This document shows, in pieces, positions 42,240 to 51,391 of a stretch of DNA of 64,000 bases; the stretch's first letter is position 1, and every line of letters begins with the position of its first letter. The position numbers and the translations under genes are program-made. The notes beneath the pieces were generated by a model. It searched no databases and was not told the DNA's origin. It worked only from the letters and a program-made list of their open reading frames with translations. The stretch lies in NCBI GenBank assembly GCA_022841205.1, contig JALHCK010000001.1, positions 62,001-126,000 of the forward strand. The letters are read 5' to 3'. Origin of the DNA: Methanomicrobiales archaeon. Lineage in GTDB: Archaea > Halobacteriota > Methanomicrobia > Methanomicrobiales > Methanospirillaceae.

Positions 42240-44973
42240 GCAGCGCCGAAAATATCCGTTCCTTCCCGACCTTGAGTGCAAGCTCGATCTTGTCGATATC
42301 CGGCCCACCGCCCTGGGCCAGGGTCGGGGACCCGCCACCTTTCCCTCCGAGAATGGCGCAGACCTGCCCTATTATCTCTCCGGAGTTCACCTTGCCTGAA
42401 CCCGACATCAAAACCACATGAGCACGTTCGAGGCCGCTGGCAAGGAGAGCAACACCCCCTCTGTCAGAAATACGTGATGCGATGGTCGCAAGATCCCGGG
42501 CAGCAAGGTCGATCCTGCGCACAACCACCGGCACCCCGCCAACCGTCTCGGGAACAAGTGTCTCGATTTCCATCTCCGCCATGCGCTGGGCCATCCGCTC
42601 GATCTCCTTTTTCTGGGCTTTCCATTCGGTAAAGAACCGCTGGACCGAGGACGGAAGGTTCTCCTGCTGGACAGAAAGGATCGCTGCAGAGTCGCTGATG
42701 ATCTTTTCCAGCTGCTGGACGTACTCCACCGCAGCCATGCCGGCAGCATACTCGAGCCGTTCTATCCCGTCCTGGATATGCTCAACCCTGATGATCTTGA
42801 TCATCCCGATCTCGCCGGTAGACCGGCAATGGGTACCTGCGCATGCCTCGATGTCTCCAGCGACCCGGACTATCCTTATCTCCCTTCCCGGAGGTACACC
42901 TCCCTGGTAGAGTGCAAACCCGTACATCTGTTCGGCTTTAGTACGGTCCTCGTGCCTGATATCCACGGACTGGTCGCTCATCACCATCCGGTTCGCCGCA
43001 ATCTCGATCCGGTGCAGTTCTTCTGGAGTGATATGCTTGAAGTGACGGATATCGAGCCTGGCGCTCTCCTCCCCTTTCTGTGCCCCGGCCTGGTGGATAT
43101 GTGCCCCGAGCACCTCCTTTGCCGCCCTGAGGAGCAGATGGGTCGCAGTGTGGTGACGCATGAGGGACCAGCGGCGCTCTTCATCAACTATCCCCTTCAC
43201 CCGGTCGCCCCTGCGGAGCAGGCCTCCAGAAGTATGGTGCACGATGACTTCCCCGATCTTTCGGACATCGTCCACCCGCACCATGCTCTCGGCGCTGATC
43301 AGCATACCGGTATCTGCCGGCTGTCCGCCACCCTCGGGATAAAAGAGGGTCTGGTCTAAAACCGCATAGCCGTCGAAGTAATCCAGCACCATGGCATCAA
43401 ACTCCATATCACAGGGCTGCTCGTAAAAGAGCTTCCGGGTCTGGGGCAGGCCACCGATACGGTCGCGGAACCTGACAAACTGGTCCTGTTCCTCCTCTTC
43501 CCCGGACTGGGAGTGCATCTCGGCAATCAGGGAGTAGAAATTGTCCGGGAGATCGATTACGGCACCTTCTGCAACGGCAATATCCCGGGTTATCTCGGGG
43601 GGTATTCCATGGGAATCGTAGAGGGTGACGATCTCCTTAAGTGGTACCCGTTCACGCCTGTCTTTGTAAGTTTTTGCCACTTTCCGGACGATCTTTGTTC
43701 CCCGGGAAAGGGTCGCATGGTACTTTTCCACTTCCCGGTCGACAATCTCCCTCACGACCAGGATATCCTGTTCAAACGACCGGGTGCCCACGATCCGCAT
43801 CTGCTGCTCGATAAGATCGGCGAGGTTGTCCGATATGCCCAGCTCGTTCATCATCCGAAGCGTTCTCCTGATGACCAGCCGGGCGAGATAGCCCTCCCTG
43901 ACATTGGAGGGGACTATACAGTCACCCAGCATGTAGGCCAGGCAACGGGTGTGATCCACAATGGCATAGACCTTCTCGATGGGGGTGATCATCCGGTCAA
44001 GCTTCTCGATTGGAACATCGATTGCCGCTGCTACCTTCTTCCGGAGCTGGAAGAGGTTTGCACCGGAGATATCCATCACTCCGGCGAACCTGGCATTCAG
44101 GGAGAGAATCCTGGTATACTCATGGTCGTTGAGGAGGTGTTCGAGCCCTGCCGATCCCATCACCCTGCTGACCATTTCCGGAAACACGGCATCATAGATG
44201 GTTGGCGAGCCGCGTGATGCCCAGACGAAACGCTCCAGGCCATAGCCGGTATCCACGATCCAGTTCTTCATGGGGTAATAGAGTTCGCCATTGAGATCCA
44301 CGGGTGGCTTATCTGTTTTCTGCCTCCCGAGGTTCATGAAGACCAGGGTCGCCACCTCGAGACCGCCAATGAGCACTTCGAGGCTTGGCCCGGCATTACC
44401 GCCACCAATCCAGGGGTGCTCCTTGTAGGTGACCTGTTCAAGATCACCACCAATAGAGGAAAGAAACTGTTCGCACAGTTCAAGCGTCCGCTCCTTCCAG
44501 TATATCTCCTCGAAGTCGGAGTTGAAGGCATGGTGGGCCATCATTTCAAAGAGCGTCAGGTGCCTGCCCGACCTGCCCACCGAGTCGAGATCGTTTAACC
44601 GGATGCAGGGCTGGGAGATGGTCAGCGGGTTTGCCGGAGGGGGCACTATGCCGCCGGTTACCCATGGCTGGAAGTCGGCAATGGAGGCAATTGTCAGGTA
44701 GATATCGTCCCGCCAGCGGGCCGCTACAGGGTAACGTTCGATGCGTGTGTGGTTGTTCTTCTCGAAAAACGAGAGGAAAGCCTCCCGCATCCCATCAACG
44801 GTATGCTGGCGGAATACTGGTTTTCCTATAAAGTTGTAGGTCTCGCATGGTGCATCACCGCAGATCTCCAGGTCCGGCCTCCTCGTCCAGAATGCCGCTC
44901 CGCATTTCCTGCAGATCTTCCGGGTCAGCCCATGGGTGGTAAAGTATTCGAGCTGGTATTCCTCTTCGAGCAT
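42232..44973 (-). CDS. alaS: Alanyl-tRNA synthetase, archaeal type
   Basis: 913 residues, the archaeal length. An N-terminal zinc-binding segment (CRKCGAAFW, CGDAPC) precedes the class II catalytic core (MMAHHAFNSDFEEIYWKE, GGNAGPSLEV). The editing domain has HHTATHLLLRAAKE and CAGTHC, and the C-terminal DHHA1-type oligomerisation domain has SGSGKVNSGE and GGKGGGSPTLAQGGG. ATG 44973 fits homologues; the frame upstream is not conserved. A TATA-like AATATTTATC near 45015 could provide its own promoter in addition to the upstream nif3/SWIM genes. Confidence 0.96.
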   Translation of the reverse strand: MLEEEYQLEYFTTHGLTRKICRKCGAAFWTRRPDLEICGDAPCETYNFIGKPVFRQHTVDGMREAFLSFFEKNNHTRIERYPVAARWRDDIYLTIASIADFQPWVTGGIVPPPANPLTISQPCIRLNDLDSVGRSGRHLTLFEMMAHHAFNSDFEEIYWKERTLELCEQFLSSIGGDLEQVTYKEHPWIGGGNAGPSLEVLIGGLEVATLVFMNLGRQKTDKPPVDLNGELYYPMKNWIVDTGYGLERFVWASRGSPTIYDAVFPEMVSRVMGSAGLEHLLNDHEYTRILSLNARFAGVMDISGANLFQLRKKVAAAIDVPIEKLDRMITPIEKVYAIVDHTRCLAYMLGDCIVPSNVREGYLARLVIRRTLRMMNELGISDNLADLIEQQMRIVGTRSFEQDILVVREIVDREVEKYHATLSRGTKIVRKVAKTYKDRRERVPLKEIVTLYDSHGIPPEITRDIAVAEGAVIDLPDNFYSLIAEMHSQSGEEEEQDQFVRFRDRIGGLPQTRKLFYEQPCDMEFDAMVLDYFDGYAVLDQTLFYPEGGGQPADTGMLISAESMVRVDDVRKIGEVIVHHTSGGLLRRGDRVKGIVDEERRWSLMRHHTATHLLLRAAKEVLGAHIHQAGAQKGEESARLDIRHFKHITPEELHRIEIAANRMVMSDQSVDIRHEDRTKAEQMYGFALYQGGVPPGREIRIVRVAGDIEACAGTHCRSTGEIGMIKIIRVEHIQDGIERLEYAAGMAAVEYVQQLEKIISDSAAILSVQQENLPSSVQRFFTEWKAQKKEIERMAQRMAEMEIETLVPETVGGVPVVVRRIDLAARDLATIASRISDRGGVALLASGLERAHVVLMSGSGKVNSGEIIGQVCAILGGKGGGSPTLAQGGGPDIDKIELALKVGKERIFSALHD

Positions 44974-45007
44974 GAAAAACCACGTTGTATCACTAATTTT
45001 GGATTTG

Positions 45008-45361
45008 CTACGATAAATATTGTTTGTCAGCCGGAGAACCGGCGTTCCAGCAGTCCTGGTACCAGAGTTCGTATGATTCGTAGTCTCCCGCAAGTGCAGC
45101 GATCCTTACCGCAAGGACGTGCCAGCAACCACCCCCCCGGTAGAAATAGACCGGGCAGGTACAGAAATCGTCTTCAACGATGTATTCTCCTGATGTACCG
45201 ACTACTACGTAGAAGTCAAGGTACTTCTTGATCCTGTGCTCATCGATGGCCTTGAGCGCTTTTCGCCCCCTGTCTCCGAACAAACAGATGATCTCCTCCC
45301 TGAAAGCGGGAGTTAGTTTACCTTCATGACAGAGCCGATCGAATAATTCTTCTACGTCCAT
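45008..45361 (-). CDS. SWIM zinc finger protein
   Basis: 117 residues. The SWIM motif is complete: CTCPVYFYRGGGCWH (CxC...CxH) near residues 67-81, preceded by DFYVVVGTSGEYIVEDDF. Small archaeal SWIM proteins of this type are conserved but uncharacterised; relatives associate with Rad51-type recombination factors. Its start overlaps the nif3 gene by 10 bases and its end lies 34 bases before alaS. Confidence 0.85.
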   Translation of the reverse strand: MDVEELFDRLCHEGKLTPAFREEIICLFGDRGRKALKAIDEHRIKKYLDFYVVVGTSGEYIVEDDFCTCPVYFYRGGGCWHVLAVRIAALAGDYESYELWYQDCWNAGSPADKQYLS

Positions 45362-46059
45362 ACCGCGGTTACCGGGGGATCATCGATATACTCCCACCCC
45401 ATCTTCCTTGCAAGCACCTGCATCCCCGGAGCCTCGAGGGCATAATGGGTGCTCTGGAGAAGAGGGAGAGGCGAAGCGCGGATCGTGGCATGTTTCAGGT
45501 CGGCGGACAGGAAAGCTTCTGCACCAAGCATTGCAGCCTCACCAATCAAGGCGAGATCAAAGCCGCTTCCCCCCACCACACCGAGCCTGCAGGGGAGGAT
45601 TGGTTCTCCCCAGGTAAGGAGAGGTGCCTTTAGCCGGCTGGCGATCTCGGGCAGGGTGAGGTGGCAGTCCCCGCAGACACCGAGACTCATTGGGCTTGTC
45701 CCGGAGAGATCCAGGACCGATGCAAGGGCATCATTGATCCCTCCTTCAGCATGGTCAAAATTGGTATGCATCACATATAAGTTCATGTCTGCGGCGAGGG
45801 TTTCCCGCAGAAGTGTGGCAAGAGAGCCGCAGATTGACGTCACTGGTGTCCAGAGCGGGGTGTGGTGGACCACCAGGAGATCGGCATCCATACGGGCCGC
45901 GGCTCTGATTACCGGGAGGGTGGCATCTAGGGAGCAGGCTACCTGCCGGACTTCCTTCTTCCCTTCGATGATGAGCCCGATCTTCCCGGCATCCATCTCC
46001 TCGGCATGGTCTGGCGGAGCAATCTGCTCGAGGGTCTGTATGATTTCCCCGATATCCAT
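45352..46059 (-). CDS. NIF3-like dinuclear metal center protein
   Basis: 235 residues. NIF3/YbgI family pattern: GLIIEGKKEVRQVACSLDAT near residue 28, metal-binding DLLVVHHTPLW and MHTNFDHAEGGINDALA, and the C-terminal SADLKHATI and STHYALEAPG with the remaining ligands. Two metal ions are expected; the substrate is unknown. First gene of a four-gene run with SWIM, alaS and the membrane regulator. Confidence 0.9.
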   Translation of the reverse strand: MDIGEIIQTLEQIAPPDHAEEMDAGKIGLIIEGKKEVRQVACSLDATLPVIRAAARMDADLLVVHHTPLWTPVTSICGSLATLLRETLAADMNLYVMHTNFDHAEGGINDALASVLDLSGTSPMSLGVCGDCHLTLPEIASRLKAPLLTWGEPILPCRLGVVGGSGFDLALIGEAAMLGAEAFLSADLKHATIRASPLPLLQSTHYALEAPGMQVLARKMGWEYIDDPPVTAVWT

Positions 46060-46152
46060 GTGAAAGTATCGATTACCCTGGGTTTAAAAGTAGCAATTAC
46101 TGCTAGTAATATACAACATCATTAAATATTCTAAAAGATGAAGATCAGTGTT

Positions 46153-47661
46153 ATGGAGAAGACCATCGACCTGATCAGGGAACGGATCAGGGACGGAAAT
46201 GCGCGGGTGGTCACGGCAGAGGAGATGCCCGTAATCGTTGAAGAACTTGGCGAGGAAGGGGCACTCCGAGAAATCGATGTAGTCACCACCGGGACATTCG
46301 GGGCTATGTGTTCATCCGGGGCTTTCCTGAACTTCGGGCATGCTGATCCCCCTATCAGGATGGAACGGGTCTGGCTCAATGATGTCGAGGCATATGGGGG
46401 AATTGCTGCAGTCGACGCCTATATCGGCGCAACCCAGAAATCGGCCACGCGGGAGGCGCATTACGGCGGTGCCCACGTCATGGAAGACTTCGTATCGGGC
46501 AAAACGGTCGAGCTCCGGGCACTCTCGACCGGGACGGACTGCTATCCACGGCGGACCATCACCACCGAGCTCCTGCTTGAGAACCTCAATGAGGCTACCA
46601 TGGTCAATCCCCGGAACGGGTACCAGCGGTACAACGCGGCAACCAATTCCACTGACCGGACGCTCAGCACCTACATGGGGATGCTCCTCCCGAACTGCGG
46701 AAATATCACCTTCTCGGGATCCGGGCTCCTCAATCCCATCACGAACGATCCGGAGTTCCGCCTTATTGGGGGCGGTGTACCGGCTTTCCTCTGCGGGGCG
46801 CCGGGGATGGTCATCGGCCAGGGGACCCAGCACTCTCCCGCCGGAGGTTTCGGGACGCTGATGGTCACCGCTGATATGAAAAAGATGTCCCAGGATTTCC
46901 TTCGGGCAGCAACCATGACCGGGTACGGGGTCACCCTCTATGTGGGCCTGGGCATCCCCCTGCCGGTCCTTGATTTGGAGACGGTCCGCTCGACAGCGGT
47001 GCGGGACGAGGACATCACCGTGGACATCATCGATTATGGGATTCCTTCACGGGACAGGCCCTCCCTGCGGAAGGTCAGCTACGCGGACCTGAAGAGCGGA
47101 TGCGTTGAACTGAATGGCGAAGAGATACGAACATCCCCGCTCTCCAGTTACCGGCGTGCCCGTGAAGTTGCCTTCACACTGAAGGCCTGGGTGGAGGAGG
47201 GGAAGCTGGATCTTGTCCTGCCGACCCGGAAGATCGATACAACCATTAAAGCTCATCCAATGCGGGAGACGGCCCAGGGACCTCGGGTCCTCGATATCAT
47301 GGACCGGAGGGTCTTTTCCATAGGACAGGACGAGGAGATACGTTCGGCGGCCCAAAAGCTCCTGAAGGGCGAAACCAACCACCTCCCGGTGATCGATTCC
47401 TCCGGCAAACTGGTCGGGATCGTGACCACCTATGATATATCAAAAGCGGTGGTCAATCCTGGCAAAGCGAACAGGGTCAAAGACATCATGAAGAAACGGG
47501 TTATCACCACCACCATGGAAGAACCGGTGGATATCGCGGTCAGGAAGCTTGAGAAGCATAACATCAGTGCGTTACCGGTAGTGGACCGTGAATTACGGGT
47601 GATAGGGATGCTTACGGCCATGAACCTTGGCAAGCTCTTCGGCGGAAGGTGGTTGAAATGA
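46153..47661 (+). CDS. Homocysteine biosynthesis protein (DUF39 with C-terminal CBS pair)
   Basis: 502 residues. The DUF39 part covers about 360 residues, with VVTTGTFGAMCSSGAFLNFGHADPP near the N-terminus and a conserved Cys in GTDCYPRRT; two CBS domains follow (IMDRRVFSIGQDE, GIVTTYDISKAV, IMKKRVITTTMEEP, GMLTAMNLGKLF). The Methanosarcina homologue with its ferredoxin partner is needed to make homocysteine from aspartate semialdehyde and sulfide. CBS domains suggest regulation by an adenosyl ligand. ATG 46153 fits homologues; ATG 46138 is the alternative. Overlaps the next gene by ATGA. Confidence 0.9.
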   Translation: MEKTIDLIRERIRDGNARVVTAEEMPVIVEELGEEGALREIDVVTTGTFGAMCSSGAFLNFGHADPPIRMERVWLNDVEAYGGIAAVDAYIGATQKSATREAHYGGAHVMEDFVSGKTVELRALSTGTDCYPRRTITTELLLENLNEATMVNPRNGYQRYNAATNSTDRTLSTYMGMLLPNCGNITFSGSGLLNPITNDPEFRLIGGGVPAFLCGAPGMVIGQGTQHSPAGGFGTLMVTADMKKMSQDFLRAATMTGYGVTLYVGLGIPLPVLDLETVRSTAVRDEDITVDIIDYGIPSRDRPSLRKVSYADLKSGCVELNGEEIRTSPLSSYRRAREVAFTLKAWVEEGKLDLVLPTRKIDTTIKAHPMRETAQGPRVLDIMDRRVFSIGQDEEIRSAAQKLLKGETNHLPVIDSSGKLVGIVTTYDISKAVVNPGKANRVKDIMKKRVITTTMEEPVDIAVRKLEKHNISALPVVDRELRVIGMLTAMNLGKLFGGRWLK

Positions 47662-48050
47662 AGCTCATCGTGACCTTTTCCCGGAAAGCAGGGAAAAAAC
47701 CGATCATCGCCCAGGTGGTCCGGGATACGGGAGTTCTGATCAATGTTGAGCGGGCGCAAATCGATTCATCCGAGGGCGAAGCGCTCATCGACATTCCTGA
47801 TGAAGCATGCACCGTGGTGAAAGAGGGGCTGTCCCGCCTCGGAGCCTCGGTCCGCGTGCTCGAGGATATCATCTCGCTTGATGAGAGCCGCTGCATCGAC
47901 TGCGGGGCGTGCATCAGCATCTGTCCCCAGGAAGTATTCTCGTTCGATGAGAACTGGAAGCTCGTGGTCAACGGGGAACGCTGCGTTCTGTGCGGTCGCT
48001 GCATTGAGATCTGCCCGCAGCGGGCGCTTTCGCAGAAGGAGGAAGTGTAG
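47658..48050 (+). CDS. NIL domain / 4Fe-4S ferredoxin partner of the homocysteine protein
   Basis: 130 residues. An N-terminal NIL ligand-binding fold (LIVTFSRKAGKKPIIAQVV) is followed by a dicluster ferredoxin CIDCGACISICPQEV and CVLCGRCIEICPQRAL. It is the MA1822-type partner acting with DUF39 in sulfur transfer or reduction during homocysteine formation. Shared ATGA with the upstream gene guarantees coupled translation. Confidence 0.9.
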   Translation: MKLIVTFSRKAGKKPIIAQVVRDTGVLINVERAQIDSSEGEALIDIPDEACTVVKEGLSRLGASVRVLEDIISLDESRCIDCGACISICPQEVFSFDENWKLVVNGERCVLCGRCIEICPQRALSQKEEV

Positions 48051-48446
48051 GGAAGGCCGGACCTGTTGGGATGCCCGGAAACGATCCTTCTATCCTTCTT
48101 CTTGCGAATGGAGCTATCCCCTTTATATGGAACCTGTGTTCGGCAGGAAACCGCTTGAATATAAAACAGGAACGATGCAATTCGCAATAGGCACAACGCA
48201 TGAAAATGCCAGAGGTGGTTCCATGGGAAATGGCTGCGCCATTTTGTCATGAGAACCCCATCCACGTTTTTTACCAGGGAGCCATGTGGCCGGAAGATTT
48301 CATTGGCGTTTCATTCCGTTTACCTGCACCCCGGAATGAACCGCGTGGTTTTTGCCGGGATCGGTATGAATGTCCAGGTTCCCGGTTTTGTGGGTTACTG
48401 CACCGGCTTCCAGCACCCGGATAGTATCATCTGACGCCTCTGTACC
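48051..48446. other. Intergenic region with unassigned short open frames on both strands
   Basis: Convergent stops flank about 400 bases. On the plus strand a frame from ATG 48249 to 48434 encodes 61 residues (HPGMNRVVFAGIGMNVQVPG); the opposite strand is open over the same stretch and in the same frame as the gene ending at 48447 (IRVLEAGAVTHKTGNLDIH). One of them may be real, since codon third positions are GC-rich, but I cannot choose. Confidence 0.25.
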
Positions 48447-49781
48447 TTACACCGGATGCGTATGCTGGCCGGGCTTGGGACTCCACAGCTTTCGGGCATC
48501 GTCAAGGGTAGCTGCCTTCTCCCCGGGCCGGATGGCGCGGACAAAGGAGGCTATCTCCTCGAGGCTCGTGGGGGCATACTTCACGAGCTCGGCGCTCACA
48601 TTGACGGTCCGTCGCTCTCCGTTGATAAACGGGTAGCGTTCCAGGTCGTTGTTGTGGATATGCCCGTGGATCACCCATCCCTGGTAGCCTTCCGGCACCA
48701 ATCCGGGATCGTGAATGCATAAGAAGGGGATATCCTGGCAGGTGACCATGAGAGAGGAGACGGCACCGGGGAGCGGGTCGTCATGGTTCCCGATAACGGT
48801 GGTGATGTCCCCGTTCATCCGGTTCAAAAAGTGGCTGGAAGGCAGAGCGCCTCTGCCATACCGGAGGTCGCCAAGGTAAATGACTGAGTCGTTAGGTCGC
48901 ACAGTAAAGTTCCAGTTGTCAAGGAGCACGGAGTCCATCTCGATGACTGATGAGAATGGTCTCCGGCAGTAGCGGATGATATTTGCATGACCAAGATGGA
49001 GGTCGGAGATCACGAAAATACCCGGCACTGTCCGGGATACCGGTCCGGTGAGCTGTAACCCCTGTGAAATCCTGTATTCACGGCGAGTAGTGATCCAGAG
49101 GTCCGGGTTGAAGGCCTCTGCCCGGGAGAGCCAGGTTCCGCGGGCAAGGTCAAGTTCCTTCCAGAGGCTTCCCTTCCGCAGTACTGCCATCCGGAAAAGG
49201 GTCAGCGGGGAGCCGCATCCATTGGCATGGGGGGCAGGGCTCCCCCTGCCATTGCCGTGTTTCAGGACGGTATGCGATATATCCGGCATCCTGCTCCAGA
49301 CGGACTGGATCTCGCATCGTGAGATCGATATACGAAGCGAGATGTGGAATATCCGGGACCCTGGAGGGCGATCGATCCAGGTGCACCAGGCCATCTCCGG
49401 GGAGAGGGTATGGACGATGCTGCGGTAGAGACCGGCCATCTTCATATCGGGGATCAGGGAGAGCGCGACAGCCGTTCCTTTCCGTCCTTTCAACCGGAGA
49501 GGATCACCGATCGTGCAGGTGACAGCCGAAGTACCGCAAGCTGCCTCCCTGATATGGTCCAGGAGAAGGGAATCGTGAGATCCACCGCGAAGTCCAAACG
49601 GGCCGAACAGGGTGACATGCGGCTCTCGCGTCTCACCTGACCGGGCAGTTATGGTTTCGGTGAAGCGCGAGACAAGGGTTGCGATGCCGGAGTCAGGGAC
49701 CCGGGCAAGGATGAGATAGGTGGCAGCCCTGCGGGTGCCAGAGCGTCTCGCTCTCCTGCTCCTGGAACAGAGGCATCTCAT
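48447..49781 (-). CDS. 2H phosphoesterase (RNA ligase-like) fused to a metallophosphoesterase
   Basis: 444 residues. The N-terminal 200 residues resemble 2'-5' RNA ligase/LigT proteins with two catalytic motifs, PHVTLFGPFGL near residue 54 and IFHISLRI near 145. The C-terminal 200 residues are a calcineurin-like phosphoesterase: FVISDLHLGHANIIRY, IYLGDLR, VIGNHDDP and VIHGHIHNND give the complete set of metal ligands. Both domains act on phosphodiesters, suggesting RNA or nucleotide end-processing. The N-terminus is uncertain: the TATA box at 49787-49796 would place the transcript start downstream of ATG 49781. Confidence 0.82.
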   Translation of the reverse strand: MRCLCSRSRRARRSGTRRAATYLILARVPDSGIATLVSRFTETITARSGETREPHVTLFGPFGLRGGSHDSLLLDHIREAACGTSAVTCTIGDPLRLKGRKGTAVALSLIPDMKMAGLYRSIVHTLSPEMAWCTWIDRPPGSRIFHISLRISISRCEIQSVWSRMPDISHTVLKHGNGRGSPAPHANGCGSPLTLFRMAVLRKGSLWKELDLARGTWLSRAEAFNPDLWITTRREYRISQGLQLTGPVSRTVPGIFVISDLHLGHANIIRYCRRPFSSVIEMDSVLLDNWNFTVRPNDSVIYLGDLRYGRGALPSSHFLNRMNGDITTVIGNHDDPLPGAVSSLMVTCQDIPFLCIHDPGLVPEGYQGWVIHGHIHNNDLERYPFINGERRTVNVSAELVKYAPTSLEEIASFVRAIRPGEKAATLDDARKLWSPKPGQHTHPV

Positions 49782-49860
49782 GCTTCTTTATAAGCCTCAT
49801 CCCTGTCTCATAAATACCTGCGGGAAGCTGATTGCATAGCGGATCCGTTCCGGCGGTTAT

Positions 49861-50601
49861 ATGGATATCAGGCAAAAGAATGTACCGGTAATGATCCGGC
49901 GCCGGTTCCATCTCCGGGAGACCATAGCAACCATCCTTGCAGCCAATGAAAGTCACATCACCGCCGCATGGGACAGGATCATCACCGCCCGCCAGGAGCT
50001 CGAGAGTTATATTGCCGGTGATCCTTTCTTTCTCTCAACCCTCGAACCTTATCCGGTCAGGACCGGGATCGCTATCGTTGACCGTATGGCAGAAGCGGGG
50101 GAGGCCGCAGGAGTTGGTCCGATGGCCGCGGTTGCCGGGGCAATCGCGTGGGCAGGGGTTGAAGCGATGCAGGAGGCCGGGGCACTCTTCGGGGTGGTCG
50201 ATAATGGCGGAGATATCGCGCTTGTCGCGGACCGCGAAGTTACAATCGGAGTCCATGCAGGGACATCGCCCCTGTCAGACCGTCTGGGCTTCGTGATCGG
50301 CCCTGACCCTGCCATTCGTGGGATCTGCACGTCATCGGCAACAGTGGGGCATTCCCTCTCGTTCGGGATTGCCGATTCGGTAACCGTCTTTTCAAAAAAC
50401 CCAGCCTTCGCTGATGCATGGGCCACCGCCATCTGCAACCAGATAAGCCCCGGAAACACTTCAGTTCTCGAAAAACTCGATCCCGGCCAAGTGGAGGGGG
50501 TCTTCGTGATTATCGGAGACCGGGCCTTCCGGTGGGGACGAATTCCTGATCCGGTACGGGTGAAAGGCCGCCGCGATCTCATAACCGGGGGCCTGCTCTG
50601 A
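49861..50601 (+). CDS. UPF0280 family protein (ApbE-like fold)
   Basis: 246 residues. Conserved UPF0280 pattern: PYPVRTGIAIVDRMAEAGEAAGVGPMAAVAGAIA near residue 60, GVVDNGGDIAL and TSSATVGHSLSFG. The GPMAxVAGA and NGGDIA motifs recall ApbE flavin transferases, so a flavin- or FMN-related role is possible; nothing is proven. ATG 49891 is an alternative start. TATA-like TTTATAAG is shared with the divergent gene. Confidence 0.85.
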   Translation: MDIRQKNVPVMIRRRFHLRETIATILAANESHITAAWDRIITARQELESYIAGDPFFLSTLEPYPVRTGIAIVDRMAEAGEAAGVGPMAAVAGAIAWAGVEAMQEAGALFGVVDNGGDIALVADREVTIGVHAGTSPLSDRLGFVIGPDPAIRGICTSSATVGHSLSFGIADSVTVFSKNPAFADAWATAICNQISPGNTSVLEKLDPGQVEGVFVIIGDRAFRWGRIPDPVRVKGRRDLITGGLL

Positions 50602-50615
50602 CACTGCTTCAAGGG

Positions 50616-51023
50616 TCAGGGCCGTTCTTCGACAAAGGAGAGAGCCTCCAGATACGCATCCTGCCCGGAAAAGCTGGCAAGGACCGTCTCCCCGTCGCTT
50701 ACCGAAATGGCCGGTGATCCGCCTGTAACGAGGAAGATAACCTCGTAGCAATCACGTTTCGTAACCACTACCCCGGTTGCAAGGGCAGATGCAGGCTGGA
50801 GCATGAGCCGTTCTGTCTCAAGATCACCGGGATACTCGCGGAAGAAGAAATAGAATACCTGGAAGGCGTTCAGAAGGTCAGATCCAAAGAGTTCTTCCCG
50901 CACCTTTCGATCGAGCCGTTCAAGGCGAACAGCAAGGGCTTCGGGATCGTCCTCCCCTCCATCAAGGATAGCATCAGCGATACCGGTCAGCACCGGGTAA
51001 GGAAGGGGGTCTTCATCGTTCAC
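50616..51023 (-). CDS. Hypothetical protein, 135 residues
   Basis: Starts at GTG 51023. The N-terminal half is helical and acidic (ILDGGEDDPEALAVRLERLD), the second half mixed (FQVFYFFFREYPGDLE, CYEVIFLVTGGSPAISVSDG). No signal peptide or Cys motif. Not recognised. Convergent with UPF0280 (14 bases between stops). Confidence 0.6.
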   Translation of the reverse strand: MNDEDPLPYPVLTGIADAILDGGEDDPEALAVRLERLDRKVREELFGSDLLNAFQVFYFFFREYPGDLETERLMLQPASALATGVVVTKRDCYEVIFLVTGGSPAISVSDGETVLASFSGQDAYLEALSFVEERP

Positions 51024-51112
51024 TTCCCGAGATCTCGATCCTCCATGGAGAAAAGTATTTCCTCCTGAATTGTTGAAAAAACTATATTCTGGTATTCGTG
51101 GAATGAATATAC

Positions 51113-51391
51113 GTGAACGATACAGACCTGGACTGGACGGTCTACCATCTCCTCATCGAGGATCCATGCCAGGGCAGTGCGGTCCTCGCCGGCAGGATCG
51201 GGTGCAGCACTGATGATGTCGAAAGATCGTTCAGGCGTCTTGAGCAATCGATGCTGATCTCCCATGAGGTCGGAGGATGCCGGGTTCTCTCGGTCCAGGA
51301 GATAATCCTGCAGTGCCAGTCCAGGTACGACCCTGATTCGCCGATAACCTTCGAGGGCGGGATTATCCGGTTGAAAAAAGGGCAGGAATGA
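51113..51391 (+). CDS. Small winged-helix DNA-binding protein
   Basis: 92 residues. The pattern LIEDPCQGSAVLAGRIGCSTDDVERSFRRLEQSMLISHE is a winged helix in which SxxxLAxRIGCSxxxV forms the helix-turn-helix. The GTG start at 51113 is placed by a TATA-like CTATATTC near 51080, giving a leaderless transcript. The stop is directly followed by the Trm56 ATG, so it heads the operon Trm56-ATP-grasp-TFE-HD and may autoregulate it. Confidence 0.75.
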   Translation: MNDTDLDWTVYHLLIEDPCQGSAVLAGRIGCSTDDVERSFRRLEQSMLISHEVGGCRVLSVQEIILQCQSRYDPDSPITFEGGIIRLKKGQE

